Source of the DNA: Ascidia mentula
Lineage: Eukaryota; Chordata; Ascidiacea; Phlebobranchia; Ascidiidae
NCBI GenBank assembly: GCA_947561715.1
Contig: OX387197.1
Coordinates: 5,763,001 to 5,827,000, forward strand
Length of the DNA stretch: 64,000 bases
Direction: 5' to 3'
Shown here one piece after another: positions 34,601 through 46,388 of the stretch. The translations under genes and the position numbers were made by a program. The notes under the pieces are model-generated. The model searched no databases. It saw only the letters and a program-made list of their open reading frames with translations, and was not told the origin of the DNA. Position 1 is the stretch's first letter, and the number at the start of each line of letters is the position of its first letter.

Positions 34601-37236
34601 GAAGTATGTGATGAGTCTGTAACTGTTGATATTATGTGGGTGAGAAGAGTTGCCTGCCACAAAAGGTTGCACCATTTCTATTGCTAATATAGACAATGTG
34701 TGGGCAATAAATCATATTAGGTAATGTCATATATGGGCAACGGGGTAAGTATCCTTAATTAACAAAAATTCCAATGCATTAATTACAGATGTTTGTAAAC
34801 ATGTCGAAAAAATCATAACAGTTGCCCCAAAAAATCCAGATTTAATAGACGCAATTTATCAAGCAACTTATTTGCTGGTGGAACTTAAGCTTGTGTCATA
34901 ACCCTTCCACCCACAGTTTCCTCATAATGCCAGACAGGCCCAATATAGCCAGAGGAGATATGCCCATTCATATCCTGTTAGGTAATAAAAACAATCGCTT
35001 ATCTGAACACATTGTTGGTAACAAAGTAAAATATGTGAGCAGTTAATTGTTTAATATCTTTTAGCAATACTAGATGCCACAAAGAGCAAAATAATTTGGA
35101 TTTTGTTTGTTTAATAAAGTGATTGGTCATGTTTGCATCTAAAAAAATGTCTTGTTAGTTTCAGTTTTACAAAAATCATTACAAACAAATACAACAAAGA
35201 AATTTGTTTCAAAACACAAAAAAACATCATTTCCACTCCATCCTTACATTTTTGGTAAAAAAAAAATTTCCACCAATAATCAAGCAAAAGAACACCAAGC
35301 TAAAGCATTATACTATAAGAAGCAAAAAAAACACTTTCAATATGATTAATGGCTTTTGTCAAGAATATCCGGAGGAACGTAAGTGCATGGGTGTTGCTAT
35401 GACCCATTGTGCCTAAACTGACACTAAAAACAAAATGAGGCATGATGCCTACATGAAAGTACTGCATGAAACTTACATTTAACGTGTTCTACAACATAAT
35501 TACAATATTCTATGAAATATATGCATCACCAAGTTATGCAATTGGTGTTTTGACATCCAACCAGAAAAATTTAATTCTTTACTATTTAAGGGTGGTCTGT
35601 GGGCACCTTGGGCCAGCCACAAAACTGTTTCAGCGAAAGCAGGCATGAAAATTTAGGCTTGCCACACCAATTGTGATCCATAGCAGTCTGACAAAACAAC
35701 ATATGCTACATATAATGAATCCCCCCTAAAACATTATATAAAACCGTTCTATGATATATTTGAAACAACCAAGAATTAAGTTTTCTGGTGTGCCATGTGG
35801 GTTGCAAAAAAATCACTTCAACTAATTAAATAATAAATTTAAATCCTTTTTTACACACAATGTATCGCACTTTCTACTTACTTGGATTGTTTCGATTTTC
35901 GAAAAGTGCAAGTGAAAAACAGTTTGGGTTTATTAGGAACATCGATATTCATGTGGTTCGGCATTCTCAGCTTGCTCAGGATCCTCCCCGACCATTGATG
36001 ACTTCGATATTCACGTAACTAGATTGAAAACATCATGTTTGACACACACCACAAGCACTGACTTAGTTACAGTCAACAATTCTGTCAGTAATTTATTAGT
36101 AAGAAGTACCAATATGCACCAATAAAATACAACACAGGAATTTTTTTAATTATGCACCAAAATAGTTGTTCGCTAACGTATGCTAAATACAGGTTGGTGC
36201 ATTATAGGAATCCACAGATTTACCTGAAGTGGAGCTCTGATGTTTAATTCTTCTGCGTAGTATATCAACAAATGCCATGGACAGTTAAGCTTTAAATAGT
36301 AGACGACTTTTTCGGGTAACGCAACCCTTTCCTAACAAAATACAAGAAAGTTCTATAAAAATAACATTATTGAACTTTTCAATGTTTTAAAACTTCAATA
36401 GGATTTAGGAAAGTAATAATTTTACAACAACTATATATGTTACACAAAAATGTACAATGGTTTTTACATGAACAAATAAATAAGTCAAATTATAATAACA
36501 AGGAATATTGTCACATGCAAAGGTTTTACCTCTTCAATTTCTAGACCTTGTCGTTGCAAATGTTTGATGAATTTGTTTCTCCATTTGCAGAGAAGTTCTT
36601 GCTTGTTTTTTTTTCTTTTTCTCTCAGTTATTTCCTTCTCGGTTAAACGACGATCTTGCGATTTCTTTTTCTTAATTTCCACTTCATAAACCAACACAAA
36701 ATCTGAAACACATAAATTTTATTATCAGACACGTTTGTTTGAGCAAATCAAATCATGCTATGTGTTACTGAAAAAGGCACAAAAACTTATTTGGAAAAAT
36801 TATTTCGTTTATTTCTTCACAAAAAATTAAAACAAAAATTTGCCATAGCTATTTTACACATTACCCTCTTATGAATTGGAACAAAGTCAGGTATTATATG
36901 TTCAGTAATACACGGCATATACCTATTTTAGTTTTTTCATCATCAAAGTAGTTTCCCAATTTTATTTGATCATCCTTGAAAACATTTTCTGAGTCCAAAT
37001 TACTTTCATGCTGATCTTCCCCATCTACATGGCCCTGAAATATTTTTGTTACATGCAAATTATTGTGTTTTTTTTAATTCAAAATGGAGTTCAAAATGTG
37101 TTCAAAACCTATTGAAATATTAGCAAAACATCTAACTCACTTGTTCCACATCTGTGACATTTAATATCGGTATGGTTTCTTCCCTTGAAGTTGAAGGTTC
37201 GGAAAAACTTTTGAATTGTGCTTTCAACCTTTCCAT
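25684..37236 (-). CDS. ANO7: Anoctamin, ANO7 (TMEM16G) type, 21 exons, about 1050 residues
   Basis: Exons in gene order: 37141-37236, 36923-37034, 36530-36702, 36224-36331, 35882-36018, 34268-34380, 33875-33966, 33604-33739, 33158-33248, 32632-32789, 31337-31557, 31127-31225, 30782-30884, 30247-30358, 29928-30080, 29606-29739, 28838-29043, 28325-28445, 28031-28137, 27639-27770, 25684-26232. They sum to 3153 bases in frame. ANO7-specific matches include [40 protein letters not shown] and FVTIF-type [28 protein letters not shown] holds acidic residues of the family's calcium site in TM8. TMEM16 proteins are ten-helix membrane channels or lipid scramblases; ANO7 is usually linked to scramblase activity. 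The last exon adds a Ser/Arg-rich tail of about 180 residues not seen in human ANO7. The start codon choice (37234-37236) is uncertain. The intron after exon 11 has a GC donor. Confidence 0.93.
27038..27120 (-). other. ANO7: Possible alternative exon of the anoctamin gene
   Basis: On the minus strand an acceptor (attgtag) and a donor (GAAG then GTAACT) bound 83 bases between exons 20 and 21. Spliced after exon 20 it reads 14 codons and then TGA, ending the protein at about 882 residues, closer to the human 933. Skipping it gives the 1050-residue form. Splice-site match only. Confidence 0.35.
29143..29425. repeat. Inverted pair of a dispersed repeat in an anoctamin intron
   Basis: The left arm holds tgtttcgacctgtaag and the right arm holds the inverse (cttacaggtcgaaaca) about 230 bases later. 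A related copy lies at about 6591-6660. No transposase is present. Confidence 0.5.
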
Positions 37237-38155
37237 TTCGATCCATAAGATGTCTTTGAAATGATATTGCAAAATATTCTAAATGCGCAAATCCGTTTAA
37301 CTGGCTTATTGTGATTTGCAAACACCAATTAAACTGCAAACAGAGGTCTTCAAGCTAACGCCTAAATGATCTGCTCTGTGTCACCCAACCTTCGCACCCA
37401 GCGTGCGCATATGTTTTCGTGTTTACTCAACCGTAAAGCTGGTGTGCAACAGACCGTGCAAATGCCGGTGCAATGAAATTGACCGTTGTCATTCTATGGG
37501 GAAAGTTTGTTTTGTTACGTTGCGCAACCAAGACCAAGATTAACGATTGCCATTCTGGCGTCTCTAAGCAGCATTTCAAGAAAGGGTTTCGGAACATTCA
37601 AATGTATTCCTCTTGATTATAAGAACATTTTTTTTAGAATTTAGATGAAAGGAATGTTCTGTAATCTAGATTAAAAGAACATAGAAAATATAATCAGATT
37701 CAAATAATACTGTATTAAAAAATGCTATAAACGGTGAATTGCACATTACCCCGTACTAAAATCTGTTTTCCAACAAAATTACTTCAAACATGAACATTTT
37801 TTGCGTTGGGGGTGGAGTAACCTTTAAAGAAGTGCCAAAACAAAGGCAGGTGATTCTGTGAACACAGATCAAGACATGGTCAAATTTCGTACGGGGCAAA
37901 TCTGACACGTTTGGTATTTTGCTCAAAAACATTAGGGACAGCAAGCGGTGGGTCGCGACACAATTTTGGATCAACAGACTCTTACATTTTGAGTCGGTAA
38001 AAAAAAACAAATACACTTTATACACTTTGGTCAAGTTTTCTTGTACTTAAAATTGCCAACGATCCAATGTATACGTTTCTTTGTCGTTTGCACTTTGTTT
38101 TACTCGTATCATAGTTATATTGTGTTGAGTGAAACTGGCTCTGATCAGGGTCGCG
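37237..38155. other. Divergent promoter region between the anoctamin gene and MAEA
   Basis: No coding sequence is recognised. Short stretches such as gggtcgcgacac and gggtcgcgaaaca resemble internal text of the hAT-type MITE at 45117-45315, suggesting old MITE remnants. The left end of the tandem duplication lies at its right border. Confidence 0.4.
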
Positions 38156-38760
38156 AAACATTTTACATATGTCTTATGGGTCGCGCCAAATAGTATTTGC
38201 GGACCCCTAGTTCATATTGCAGTGTAATACAGTGGTATGTTACCAGGCCTAATAATTATTATAAATACGAAAATTGGGGTTTATCAAGTGTAGCTATATT
38301 CCCAACTGGCCGCGGACTCGTGAACACACTCGGCGAACTCACAGGGAGAGTGCCGGATTAACAATTAGCCCCTTGTCTCCCTCTTGTGGAAGCCTATAAT
38401 CGCGAATAAATACAAAGTTAAGGTATTTAATTGTGCTCTACAAGGAAATTTGGAAGTTACTGCCGTGCTTAGTAATGTTACGATGTCGCTTCCGATAACC
38501 TTACCAGGAAATAGAGAAACCGACAAGGTATCTGCACGTCTCAAGATCATTTTACAAAGACACAAGGGTCAAGTTTTAGTGTGGTTGTTGACGTTTTGCC
38601 AATGCCAAGCCATGCAGTATTAACAAGCCGCAGTCTTACGTCAATAGTTTTAGCATATATCGATTAATAACAGATATCTATATTTGAGGTTAGAAAAAAT
38701 AACACTTTGCAGATTATGAAAATTGTTTTGAATGCAGTTGACGATAAGAAGAAAAAAGAT

Positions 38761-38831
38761 TGCATTGGCCGGGAATCGAACCCGGGCCCCCCGCGTGGCA
38801 GGCGAGGATTCTACCACTGAACCACCAATGC
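38761..38831 (-). tRNA. tRNA-Gly (GCC)
   Basis: The minus strand gives a full cloverleaf: acceptor gcattgg/ccaatgc, D-arm with ggttcagtggtagaa, anticodon loop ctgccac with GCC, and T-arm ccggg-ttcgatt-cccgg. The A and B boxes are intact. It is 71 bases with the discriminator A. It lies three bases downstream of the tRNA-Glu-like gene on the same strand. Confidence 0.95.
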
Positions 38832-38834
38832 AAA

Positions 38835-38906
38835 CACCAACACCGGGAATCGAACCCGGGCCGCCTGGGTGAAAGCCAGGAATCCTAACCACTAGACCAT
38901 GTAGGC
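38835..38906 (-). tRNA. tRNA-Glu (TTC), copy 1, damaged acceptor stem
   Basis: The body, anticodon loop (ctttcac, TTC) and T-arm match copy 2 at 40630-40701. The acceptor stem pairs gcctaca with tgttggt, leaving one T-T mismatch and a G-T end pair, where copy 2 pairs perfectly. The 3' strand appears altered by a short deletion between the two tRNA genes. It is probably a decaying gene, though expression cannot be excluded. Confidence 0.7.
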
Positions 38907-39210
38907 GTACGTACATCGAGCATAAAAAATGCGACTAAGAAGCAGCGTTAAAGTAAACAGAGCATTTCTCCACACAGTGTCAGCTGATAAATTTTCTGTA
39001 AGTGGAGAGACTGTGACCTAGATTTGCCCACCGCATGCTTGAATGGAATAGTCGCACTCGCCTGTTTACCCTGTCCTAGCAAAACGCTAACTGTTGTAAG
39101 TAACGCTGCCCAGTCCCGGAACTGGAATTTAGAATCTTTGTTGGTCTTTGTGAAGTCATCTGTGTAAGAATTGTCAGCTAACCTCCGCAAAAGGTGATTG
39201 TGATCTTATC

Positions 39211-42200
39211 ATGTCGACTTCAAGTGGGATGGACCTTAAAGTGCAAGAATATGGGACTCTTAAGGTATTTTTAAATGTCGGGCTTTTTGTGTAGTTACGA
39301 AAAATGTTTACAAACTACAAAAACTGTGTTTTATTATTGCAATAAACAATTGTTCTACACATGTAGCCTACAAATTTCTGTTAATTCACCTATTTAAAAG
39401 CCCAACTGTGTATTGATATAATTTTGGCACTTAACATTTGCATAATATATGTGCATTGTCCTGTTCATTTTCAAATTTAAAAGTGTAACTTTAATTTGAT
39501 GTTCATTTTTCTGACAGGTGCCGTATGAACTGTTAAACAAGCGTTTTCGATCGGCACAAAAAACCATTGACAGGGAGTTCCACAGTTTAGCAAGTGCCCT
39601 AAATGAGATTGAAAAATGCATGGAATCTGGTAATGCAACAAATGGATCAATGGTAGTCATGCTTAATGGAGTTGCGGAGAAACTGAGCTCAATGAAACGA
39701 AAGGTTAAAACTATTTGTTTTGTTTAACCAAGAGCCTTTATGTTTTATCGACATAGCTTTCAGATTTTATTGTCCAAATTCAGTGCAAACTGAAATCCTA
39801 TTTTGTCCACATATGCCATGTCAACTAGGTATCATAATAATTTATTGTAAATCGCTGATTCAAAATGTGCCATTTTTTTGTATTAGTGTATTAATTTTTT
39901 AAACATTTTACATATGTCTTATGGGTCTCGCCAAATAGTATTTGCGGACCCCTGGTTCATATTGCAGTGTAATACAGTGGTATGTTACCAGGCCTAATAA
40001 TTATTATAAATACGAAAATTTGGTTTATCAAGTGTAGATATATTCCCAACTGGCCGCGGACTCATGAAAACACTCGGCGAACTCATAGGTACAGTGCCGG
40101 ATTAACCAGCATTAGGCGAACGAGGTACGTGCCTTTCGGCCGGAAAATGCTCCTTGCCTCTCTCTTGCGGAAGCCTATGATCGCGAATAAATATAAAGTT
40201 AAGGTATTTAATTGTGCTCTACAAGGGAATTTGGAAGTTATTGCGGAGCTTAGTAATGTCGCTTCCGATAACCTTACCAGAAAATAGAGAAACCGACGAG
40301 GTATCTGCGTTGAAACTTATGTGGGGAGGAACACGTCGCAAGATCATTTTACAACGACACAAGGGTCAAGTTTTAGTGTGGTTGTTGACGCTTTGCCAAT
40401 GCCAAGCCATGCAGGAAAAATAAACAAGCCGCAGCCGTTGCAGTTTAACTTGACGTACTGCACAATTGAACAATTTGAATACGATGCTAACAGTTTTAGC
40501 AAAATCGATTATTAACAGATATCTATGTTTGAAGCTGGGAAAAATAACCTCTTGCGGATTATGAAAATTTTTTTAATTGATGAGAAAAAAGATTGCGGAT
40601 TCTACCACTGAACCACCAATGCAAAAACCTTCCTACACCGGGAATCGAACCCGGGCCGCCTGGGTGAAAGCCAGGAATCCTAACCACTAGACCATGTAGG
40701 AGGACGCATATCGAGTGTAAAAAATGCGACTAAGAAGCAGCGTTAAAGTAAACAGAGCATTTCTCCACACAGTGTCAGCTGATAAATTTTCTGTAAGTGG
40801 AGAGACTCTGTCTCTGACCTAGATTTGCCCACCGCATGCTTGAATGGAATAGGTCGCATTCGCCTGTTTACCCTGTCCTAGCAAACGCTAACTGTTGTAA
40901 GTAACGCTGCCTTGTCCCGGAACTGGAATTTAGAATCTTTGTTGGTCTTTGTGAAGTCATCTGTGTAAGAGTTGTCAGCTAACCTCTACAAAAGGTGATT
41001 GTGATCTTATCATGTCGACTTCAAGTGGGATGGACCTTAAAGTGCAAGAATATGGGACTCTTAAGGTATTTTGAAATGTCGGGCTTTTTGTGTAGTTACG
41101 AAAAATGTTTACAACCTATAAAAACTGTGTTTTATTATTGCAATAAACAATTGTTCTACATACGTAGCCTACACATTTCTGTTAATTGTGTTAACACCTA
41201 TTTAAAAGCCTAACTGTGTATTGATATAATTTTGGCACTTAACATTTGTATAATATATGTGCATTGTCCTGTTCATTTTCAAATTTAAAAGTGTAACTTT
41301 AATTTGATGTTCATTTTTCTGACAGGTGCCGTATGAACTGTTAAACAAGCGTTTCCGATCGGCACAAAAAACCATTGACAGGGAGTTCCACAGTTTAGCA
41401 AGTGCTCTAAATGAGATTGAAAAATGCATGGAATCTGGTAATGCAACAAATGGATCAATGGCAGTCATGCTTAATGGAGTTGCGGAGAAACTCAGCTCAA
41501 TGAAACGAAAGGTTAAAACTATTTGTTTTGTTTAACCAAGAGCCTTTATGTTTTATCGACATAGCTTTCAGATTTTATTGTCCAAATTCAGTGCACACTG
41601 AAATCCTATTTTGTCCACATATGCCACGTAAACTAGGTATCATGATAATTTATTGTACCATTTTTTGCAATAGTGTATTAATTTTTAGATAATTCTTTTA
41701 CTGTAATTTGCATGAAGAACTATAATGTACTTTAGCCACAGGAAATGACAACACAGTTGTGTTTGACAAAACAGTTCACAAACAATCTTTGACAGTCTTA
41801 GTTATCCATAAAGTTTCCAAAAATGCTGATTTCGGGTAAATTATTCACAATTTACTTGTTTTTTTTAGGCTGCTGATGCCATAGAATTGGAAGAAGCTAG
41901 TGCCAAGCTCTGCAAAAGAAGAATTGAACACCTGAAGGTATAATATGTGTACTGTATGTTTACTGTACATAAATGCCTATACTGCAGTTGATGTCATTTC
42001 CTGATATATCCTGTTGTGTATTATTTTAAGGAACATGCCAGTCCTATTCCGAGTGTAGTGGAAAAATGGAAGAAAACAAGGTTTGACAGAATGGTCGTCG
42101 ATCATCTTCTACGGTGTGGATTTTACGACAGTGCTCTAAAACTTGCAAATGAATCAAATATAACAGTAAGGGAACAGTTGATCAATGCATGTACCAAATG

Positions 42201-44139
42201 GTAAAGTTAAAATAAAATAGACAAACATTATTTTTTAGAAGTTTGTTTATTGTCTATTTCATTTTAAGAGCTGAATATTCCAGCGCCTTTCTTCATACAT
42301 GTGTAAAGTATGATAGAGTTTGAACTTTCACAGGACCTCGTCAACACTGAAGTTTTTGTAACAGCTTGGGAGGTGGAGCTAACTTTAGACAAACAAGAGT
42401 GTGATAAATGTCTTGCTTGGTGCCACGACAATCGTTCACGTCTGCGCAAACTTAATAGCAACCTTGAATTCAACTTGCATGTGCAGCAGTTTATTGAACT
42501 CATTCGTAAAAACAGACGAATTGATGCAGTAAGGTAACGTGTACCACATTTTGAATGATTTTCTCCCAGTGGGTAAAATGTTGTTTTTGTTGTGTAGCCA
42601 CGCAAGAAAATTTTTTGCAGCTGTTGAAAAAACTCGTCTACCTGAAGTGAAACAGGTTGGTTACATAAACATGTAACTACTGATTCCTATGTAATCCGCA
42701 CATAACATTTATTGTAAAACGACTAGTTTTTATGTAAAATTGCGAAAATTAACCTTTCTAAGTGTAAAACTTGAAAAATTGTATTTGGAAATACAAAGAA
42801 TTTCTGCTTTTGTTTTCACAAAAAATAATGAAAACGTTTGATAGTATCATACTAATGTGTTTTAAAAACAGTAATTGTAGTTTGGCTGTTGTTACTTTTA
42901 AACTCTGTTTAGGTCATGGGCCTGTTAGCTTTTACTGCGGATACTCATATTTCTCCATACAAAAGTCTTTTCTCCACTGCACGATGGCAAAGTTTAAAAG
43001 AGCAATTCAGATATGAAAACTACAGGCTCTATCAACTTGGTGATGTTTCTGTTTTCCAAGTCACTCTTCAAGCTGGTCTGGCTGGTCTAAAAACCCAGTA
43101 TCCTTGTTGTTCTATGATGGATATTGGCCTTTACATTACAACAAAATGATAAAGAGTTAAAGCTTTGTGTAGCGATCTATTATAAACAAATCTTTTGATA
43201 ATGTATGTGAAAAAATGATTTTATAACCAAACTTTAAACAACCTTTGTAACCGAAAAGATATTAAAGTGAACATAAACCCTTAACCCCCCAACAAAACAG
43301 CCGTTGCTACAATGAAGAAACAAAATCCCCAGACTGTCCAGTTTGTCTGCCTCTCTTCAATGAACTTGCCAAACCTTTGCCATACGCTCACTGTGCCCAA
43401 TCCCGACTGATTTGCTCCATCACAGGCAAGCTTATGAACGAACACAATCACCCAATGATGTTGCCAAATGGATATGTTTATGGTGAAAAGGTATGTTGTA
43501 TTTACGTGTTGTGATGTACATATAAAACACTGGAGTGTCCACCGACAGGGATGACCAACATGCTGTTTCCTATGCACCAATTTGTTTTTTAATTGAATTC
43601 AGGTGCACCAGAACTTTCACCCCCTTTCATTCAATTATAGCATGGTAATTTTACATTCAAAGAACACACCATTAGGTTCACAGGCTTCACAGCCCAGACA
43701 TTGCAGCCTGGCTGGATCAGCCACTTTTTTCTTGACAAGTTTGAAATCAAGCTCCTGGTGGGGTTTGAACTAGTGACCCTGGGCTAACCAGGCCCAACGC
43801 TATGCTTTTACGGGGTATATTGTGACCAAGGTACACTGGTGCGCTTCAACTTGTCAGGCAACCTTCACATATACATAGGGTATCTATATTACTATAAACA
43901 CACCACTAGATATATGTGGCCTCAATTTCTGATGCTTTTTCTGGAAAACTGACATTATTATTTATTGCAGGCCAGCGTTTTCAAAACCGTAAAAAAATGT
44001 ATTACTTTCGTTCCCCACAAAAAATATTTTATGTCAATTTCAGGGACTTGCTCTCATAGCGGAAGGTGGTTGGGTAATTTGCCCGAAGACCAAAAGTCGC
44101 TACAATCTAAGCAGCGCCGAAAAGTTGTACGTCATGTGA
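39211..44139 (+). CDS. MAEA: MAEA, RING-like subunit of the CTLH/GID E3 ubiquitin ligase, 390 residues
   Basis: Exons 1-2 exist twice: 39211-39264 and 39518-39703 (copy 1), 41012-41065 and 41326-41511 (copy 2). The common exons are 41869-41937, 42031-42165, 42334-42533, 42598-42655, 42913-43097, 43301-43490 and 44044-44139. One set of 5' exons plus the rest gives 1173 bases. The protein starts [18 protein letters not shown] and contains [27 protein letters not shown], the LisH/CTLH part ([31 protein letters not shown]), the CRA part (THISPYK, DNYRL-like ENYRLYQLG) and the degenerate RING ([21 protein letters not shown]). The human protein has 396 residues. In the complex it forms the catalytic RING pair with RMND5. 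The two exon-2 copies differ by one residue (SMVVM against SMAVM). Confidence 0.95.
40591..40622 (-). pseudogene. tRNA-Gly remnant, copy 2 (3' half lost)
   Basis: Only gcattggtggttcagtgg and the following tagaatccgc remain on the minus strand; anticodon arm and T-arm are missing. The position matches the intact tRNA-Gly in copy 1. Confidence 0.85.
40630..40701 (-). tRNA. tRNA-Glu (TTC), copy 2, intact
   Basis: The minus strand folds as a full cloverleaf with perfect acceptor tcctaca/tgtagga, D-arm ggtctagtggttagg, anticodon loop ctttcac (TTC) and T-arm ccggg-ttcgatt-cccgg. It is 72 bases with the discriminator A. It lies about 310 bases upstream of MAEA exon 1 copy 2, on the other strand. 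Confidence 0.95.
43670..43870 (-). repeat. tRNA-like SINE copy in a MAEA intron
   Basis: On the minus strand gcgttgggcctggttagccc, then gttcaaaccccaccaggagc, match the core at 19090-19162. The tail ttgtcaagaaaaaagtgg and ggctgcaatgtctgggctg matches the 19.2-kb tail. A shared stretch also lies on the 5' side (gtatattgtgacc, caacttgtcaggcaacc). Confidence 0.6.
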
Positions 44140-44789
44140 ATTTTACCAGCCAATAGAATATCGCTGAAACGTTTGAGTGCTATTCCATTTTCCAAATGTT
44201 TTTTAATGCGTTTTCCCTCCTTATCACATACAAATATTCATTGCAATTCATTGATCATAATAACATTTTGCACTGACGCAAGCAACATTATTAGTGACTT
44301 AACAATGACAGAAGTTCCGCTAAGTGTGGTTTTATTCTGCTAGTAAGACAACCTGCGTACAACGTTCTCCAATTAACCAGTGTACGCAAATTTGTGCCTG
44401 TATTCCCATACTTGCATCTTTTGAAAGTTCCAATTAGAATGTTCAACTCAAAAGACTAGATGGCCACAGCCGTTTTGTTTGACTTCTCCATTGCGTTGCA
44501 TGCTAACCAGTTGCTGGCTATAAAGTCTATGCACGAGAATACAACAACACCTTCAATATATTTAAAGCCTTTTTCGTGTTTGTTTGTAGTTGTGTTGCAG
44601 AAAAAGCTGTATTTTTCTGCAGAAATGCGTCAGAAGTGTTAAATTGCATAAACGGCTGCCTATAATGCAAGCTCAATGATATTCTGTCACTTAATTCTTG
44701 CACAAAATAGCTACATAGACACAACTATTCACTTTATCTCTAGTGTACCACTTTATAAAGACCTGCAGCGTTCAATAGGTTCACTCGGC

Positions 44790-46085
44790 TGCTATAACTA
44801 AAACTAAGTCTGCTATGCGTGTTCTTGTTGTTGACTACTAAATGGACTCCGTGAGCAGACTTATTTAATTATTTGAAAGTCACGTTGCAATATCAGGTGG
44901 CGCGAATTGTGCCAAGCGCGTTAGTGATTGAGCGAGTAACTGCTGTGTTATTGTTAGTTGGGTAAATGTTAAAGTGAATGTTGCGTGCGAAAACAAAGAC
45001 AATTGAATTAGGTTAATGAGCAGTTTCATGGTTCAACCAGCCATAGCAACCCTAGCTAAAAGAGTCGAAGGATTTCTCCTAAAGGGACGTCAGTCGTGCT
45101 TTGGGAAGGTCTAAGGCAGTGCTTCCCAACCTTTTTCAGTTCGCAACCCACTTTTAATGCAAGTTTTATTGTGCGACCCACAATGAGACATGACCAAACG
45201 ATGTTATGTAATGATAATGCAATAATTTCGTGATCTAATAGAAAACTGTAACATATAACATATGCTTCGCGACCCACCTGAAATAGCTTCGCGACCCACT
45301 GGTTGGCAAGCACTGGTCTAAGGTATTCCGACATGATTGACTGAAAATCGTATCTTTGTGACCTTGCAAGGTGCCAGGTCCCTTAACTGCGCCGCGCCTA
45401 TGCTGTGCATGGAGGACTTTCGAAGTAGACACAATGTTAAGGCGAACTTCCACAATTTACCATTAAGTAACGACAAAGAGGTATTTCAAACTAAGGAACC
45501 CCTTCCTGAAAAAAAATGAACATAACACAAAAAGGCATAATGACAGAACCACAAAGAAATGGCGTTTACTTGCATAGCACAATTTCATAGACAAAACATG
45601 CTTTACGGCAGTTCGGCTTTAAACATATAATGACTTATTTATATTGGGTTAAGACTTACAAGATACAATTACAGTACCGGGTTAAAATTGGTGCTTAGTC
45701 ATTACGTCCACATCGTTTCTTGCATTCGTCGTGGCAATGGAGCGACCGAAGGATCATTTTCTGCGATCCATCACGAAATTCATTTCTAAACAAGCAAAAT
45801 TTCTCGAGAACAATACAATAGCATATTACCCTACCAGATCAATGTAAGGAACAAACCAACCTGATACAACAAACAGCGTTTAACACGTTCGCTTGGCTAC
45901 CATTGCTGAAACTGAAGTTTGCTTTGCGTGTTCTTGTTGTAGGCTACTAAATGGTCTCTGTGTGCAGCAGGCTTATTTATTTAATAGCAAGACACGTTGC
46001 AATATCAGGTGGCGTAGCCTAACTTTAAATTGTCCCAAGTGTGTTAGTGACTGAGCGAGTAAATGCTATTGTTAGCTAGTTTAGT
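44790..46085. repeat. Two direct repeats of about 190 bases, 1.1 kb apart
   Basis: Both copies share tgcgtgttcttgttg, ctactaaatgg, cacgttgcaatatcaggtgg and gagcgagtaa in the same order and spacing. The left copy is about 44790-44970 and the right about 45890-46085. The layout would fit degenerate LTRs or a duplicated flank; no retroviral coding sequence lies between. Confidence 0.5.
45117..45315. mobile_element. hAT-type MITE, 199 bases, with 8-bp target-site duplication
   Basis: The ends are cagtgcttcccaacc and ggttggcaagcactg, an imperfect terminal inverted repeat of hAT type. Identical 8-base copies of gtctaagg flank it at 45109-45116 and 45316-45323. No coding capacity. The perfect duplication suggests a fairly recent insertion. 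Confidence 0.9.
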
Positions 46086-46382
46086 GCCAGAAAATCGGAA
46101 GTGCAAACGGTTAACACGTATTTGTAGAGTCAGATGCCAAAAGGCTGTGAGAGTTCGACAGAAATTCCAAACTCCGTCTGCATCATTGTGTAAAGAATTA
46201 GTTGGGAAACATGCGCGATGCTACAAACAGTTGGCAAAATCCATACCAAAAATTGAAAGGGATTTTCCGTCTTAATGTGGACTCCTCCGATTACGATTAA
46301 ACTGCTTGAAGCCCTTCGAAGGTTTGTATACAAACCCTAATATATCAGGACTGTTCCATTCACTCGTAATAGAAGCATTTTT

Positions 46383-46388
46383 TTTATT
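46383..46388 (-). terminator. Candidate TCERG1 polyadenylation signal (AATAAA)
   Basis: The plus strand reads tttatt, giving AATAAA on the gene strand about 190 bases after the stop codon. Sequence match only. Confidence 0.45.

Larger units (their letters stand above)
38156..39900. repeat. Copy 1 of a 1.75-kb tandem duplication
   Basis: The unit starts at aaacattttacatatgtc and ends at gtattaattttt. It contains an unassigned upstream block, the tRNA pair, the MAEA 5' region and MAEA exons 1-2. It aligns over its whole length with 39901 to about 41686. In exon 2 the copies differ at only four of 186 bases; upstream parts differ by small insertions and deletions. The copies are direct and adjacent. 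Confidence 0.9.
39901..41686. repeat. Copy 2 of the tandem duplication
   Basis: The same order of blocks follows directly after copy 1. Compared with copy 1 it has an extra stretch of about 40 bases near 40110-40155 and lacks most of the tRNA-Gly gene. Its right limit is where similarity to the end of copy 1 stops, around 41686. Confidence 0.88.
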
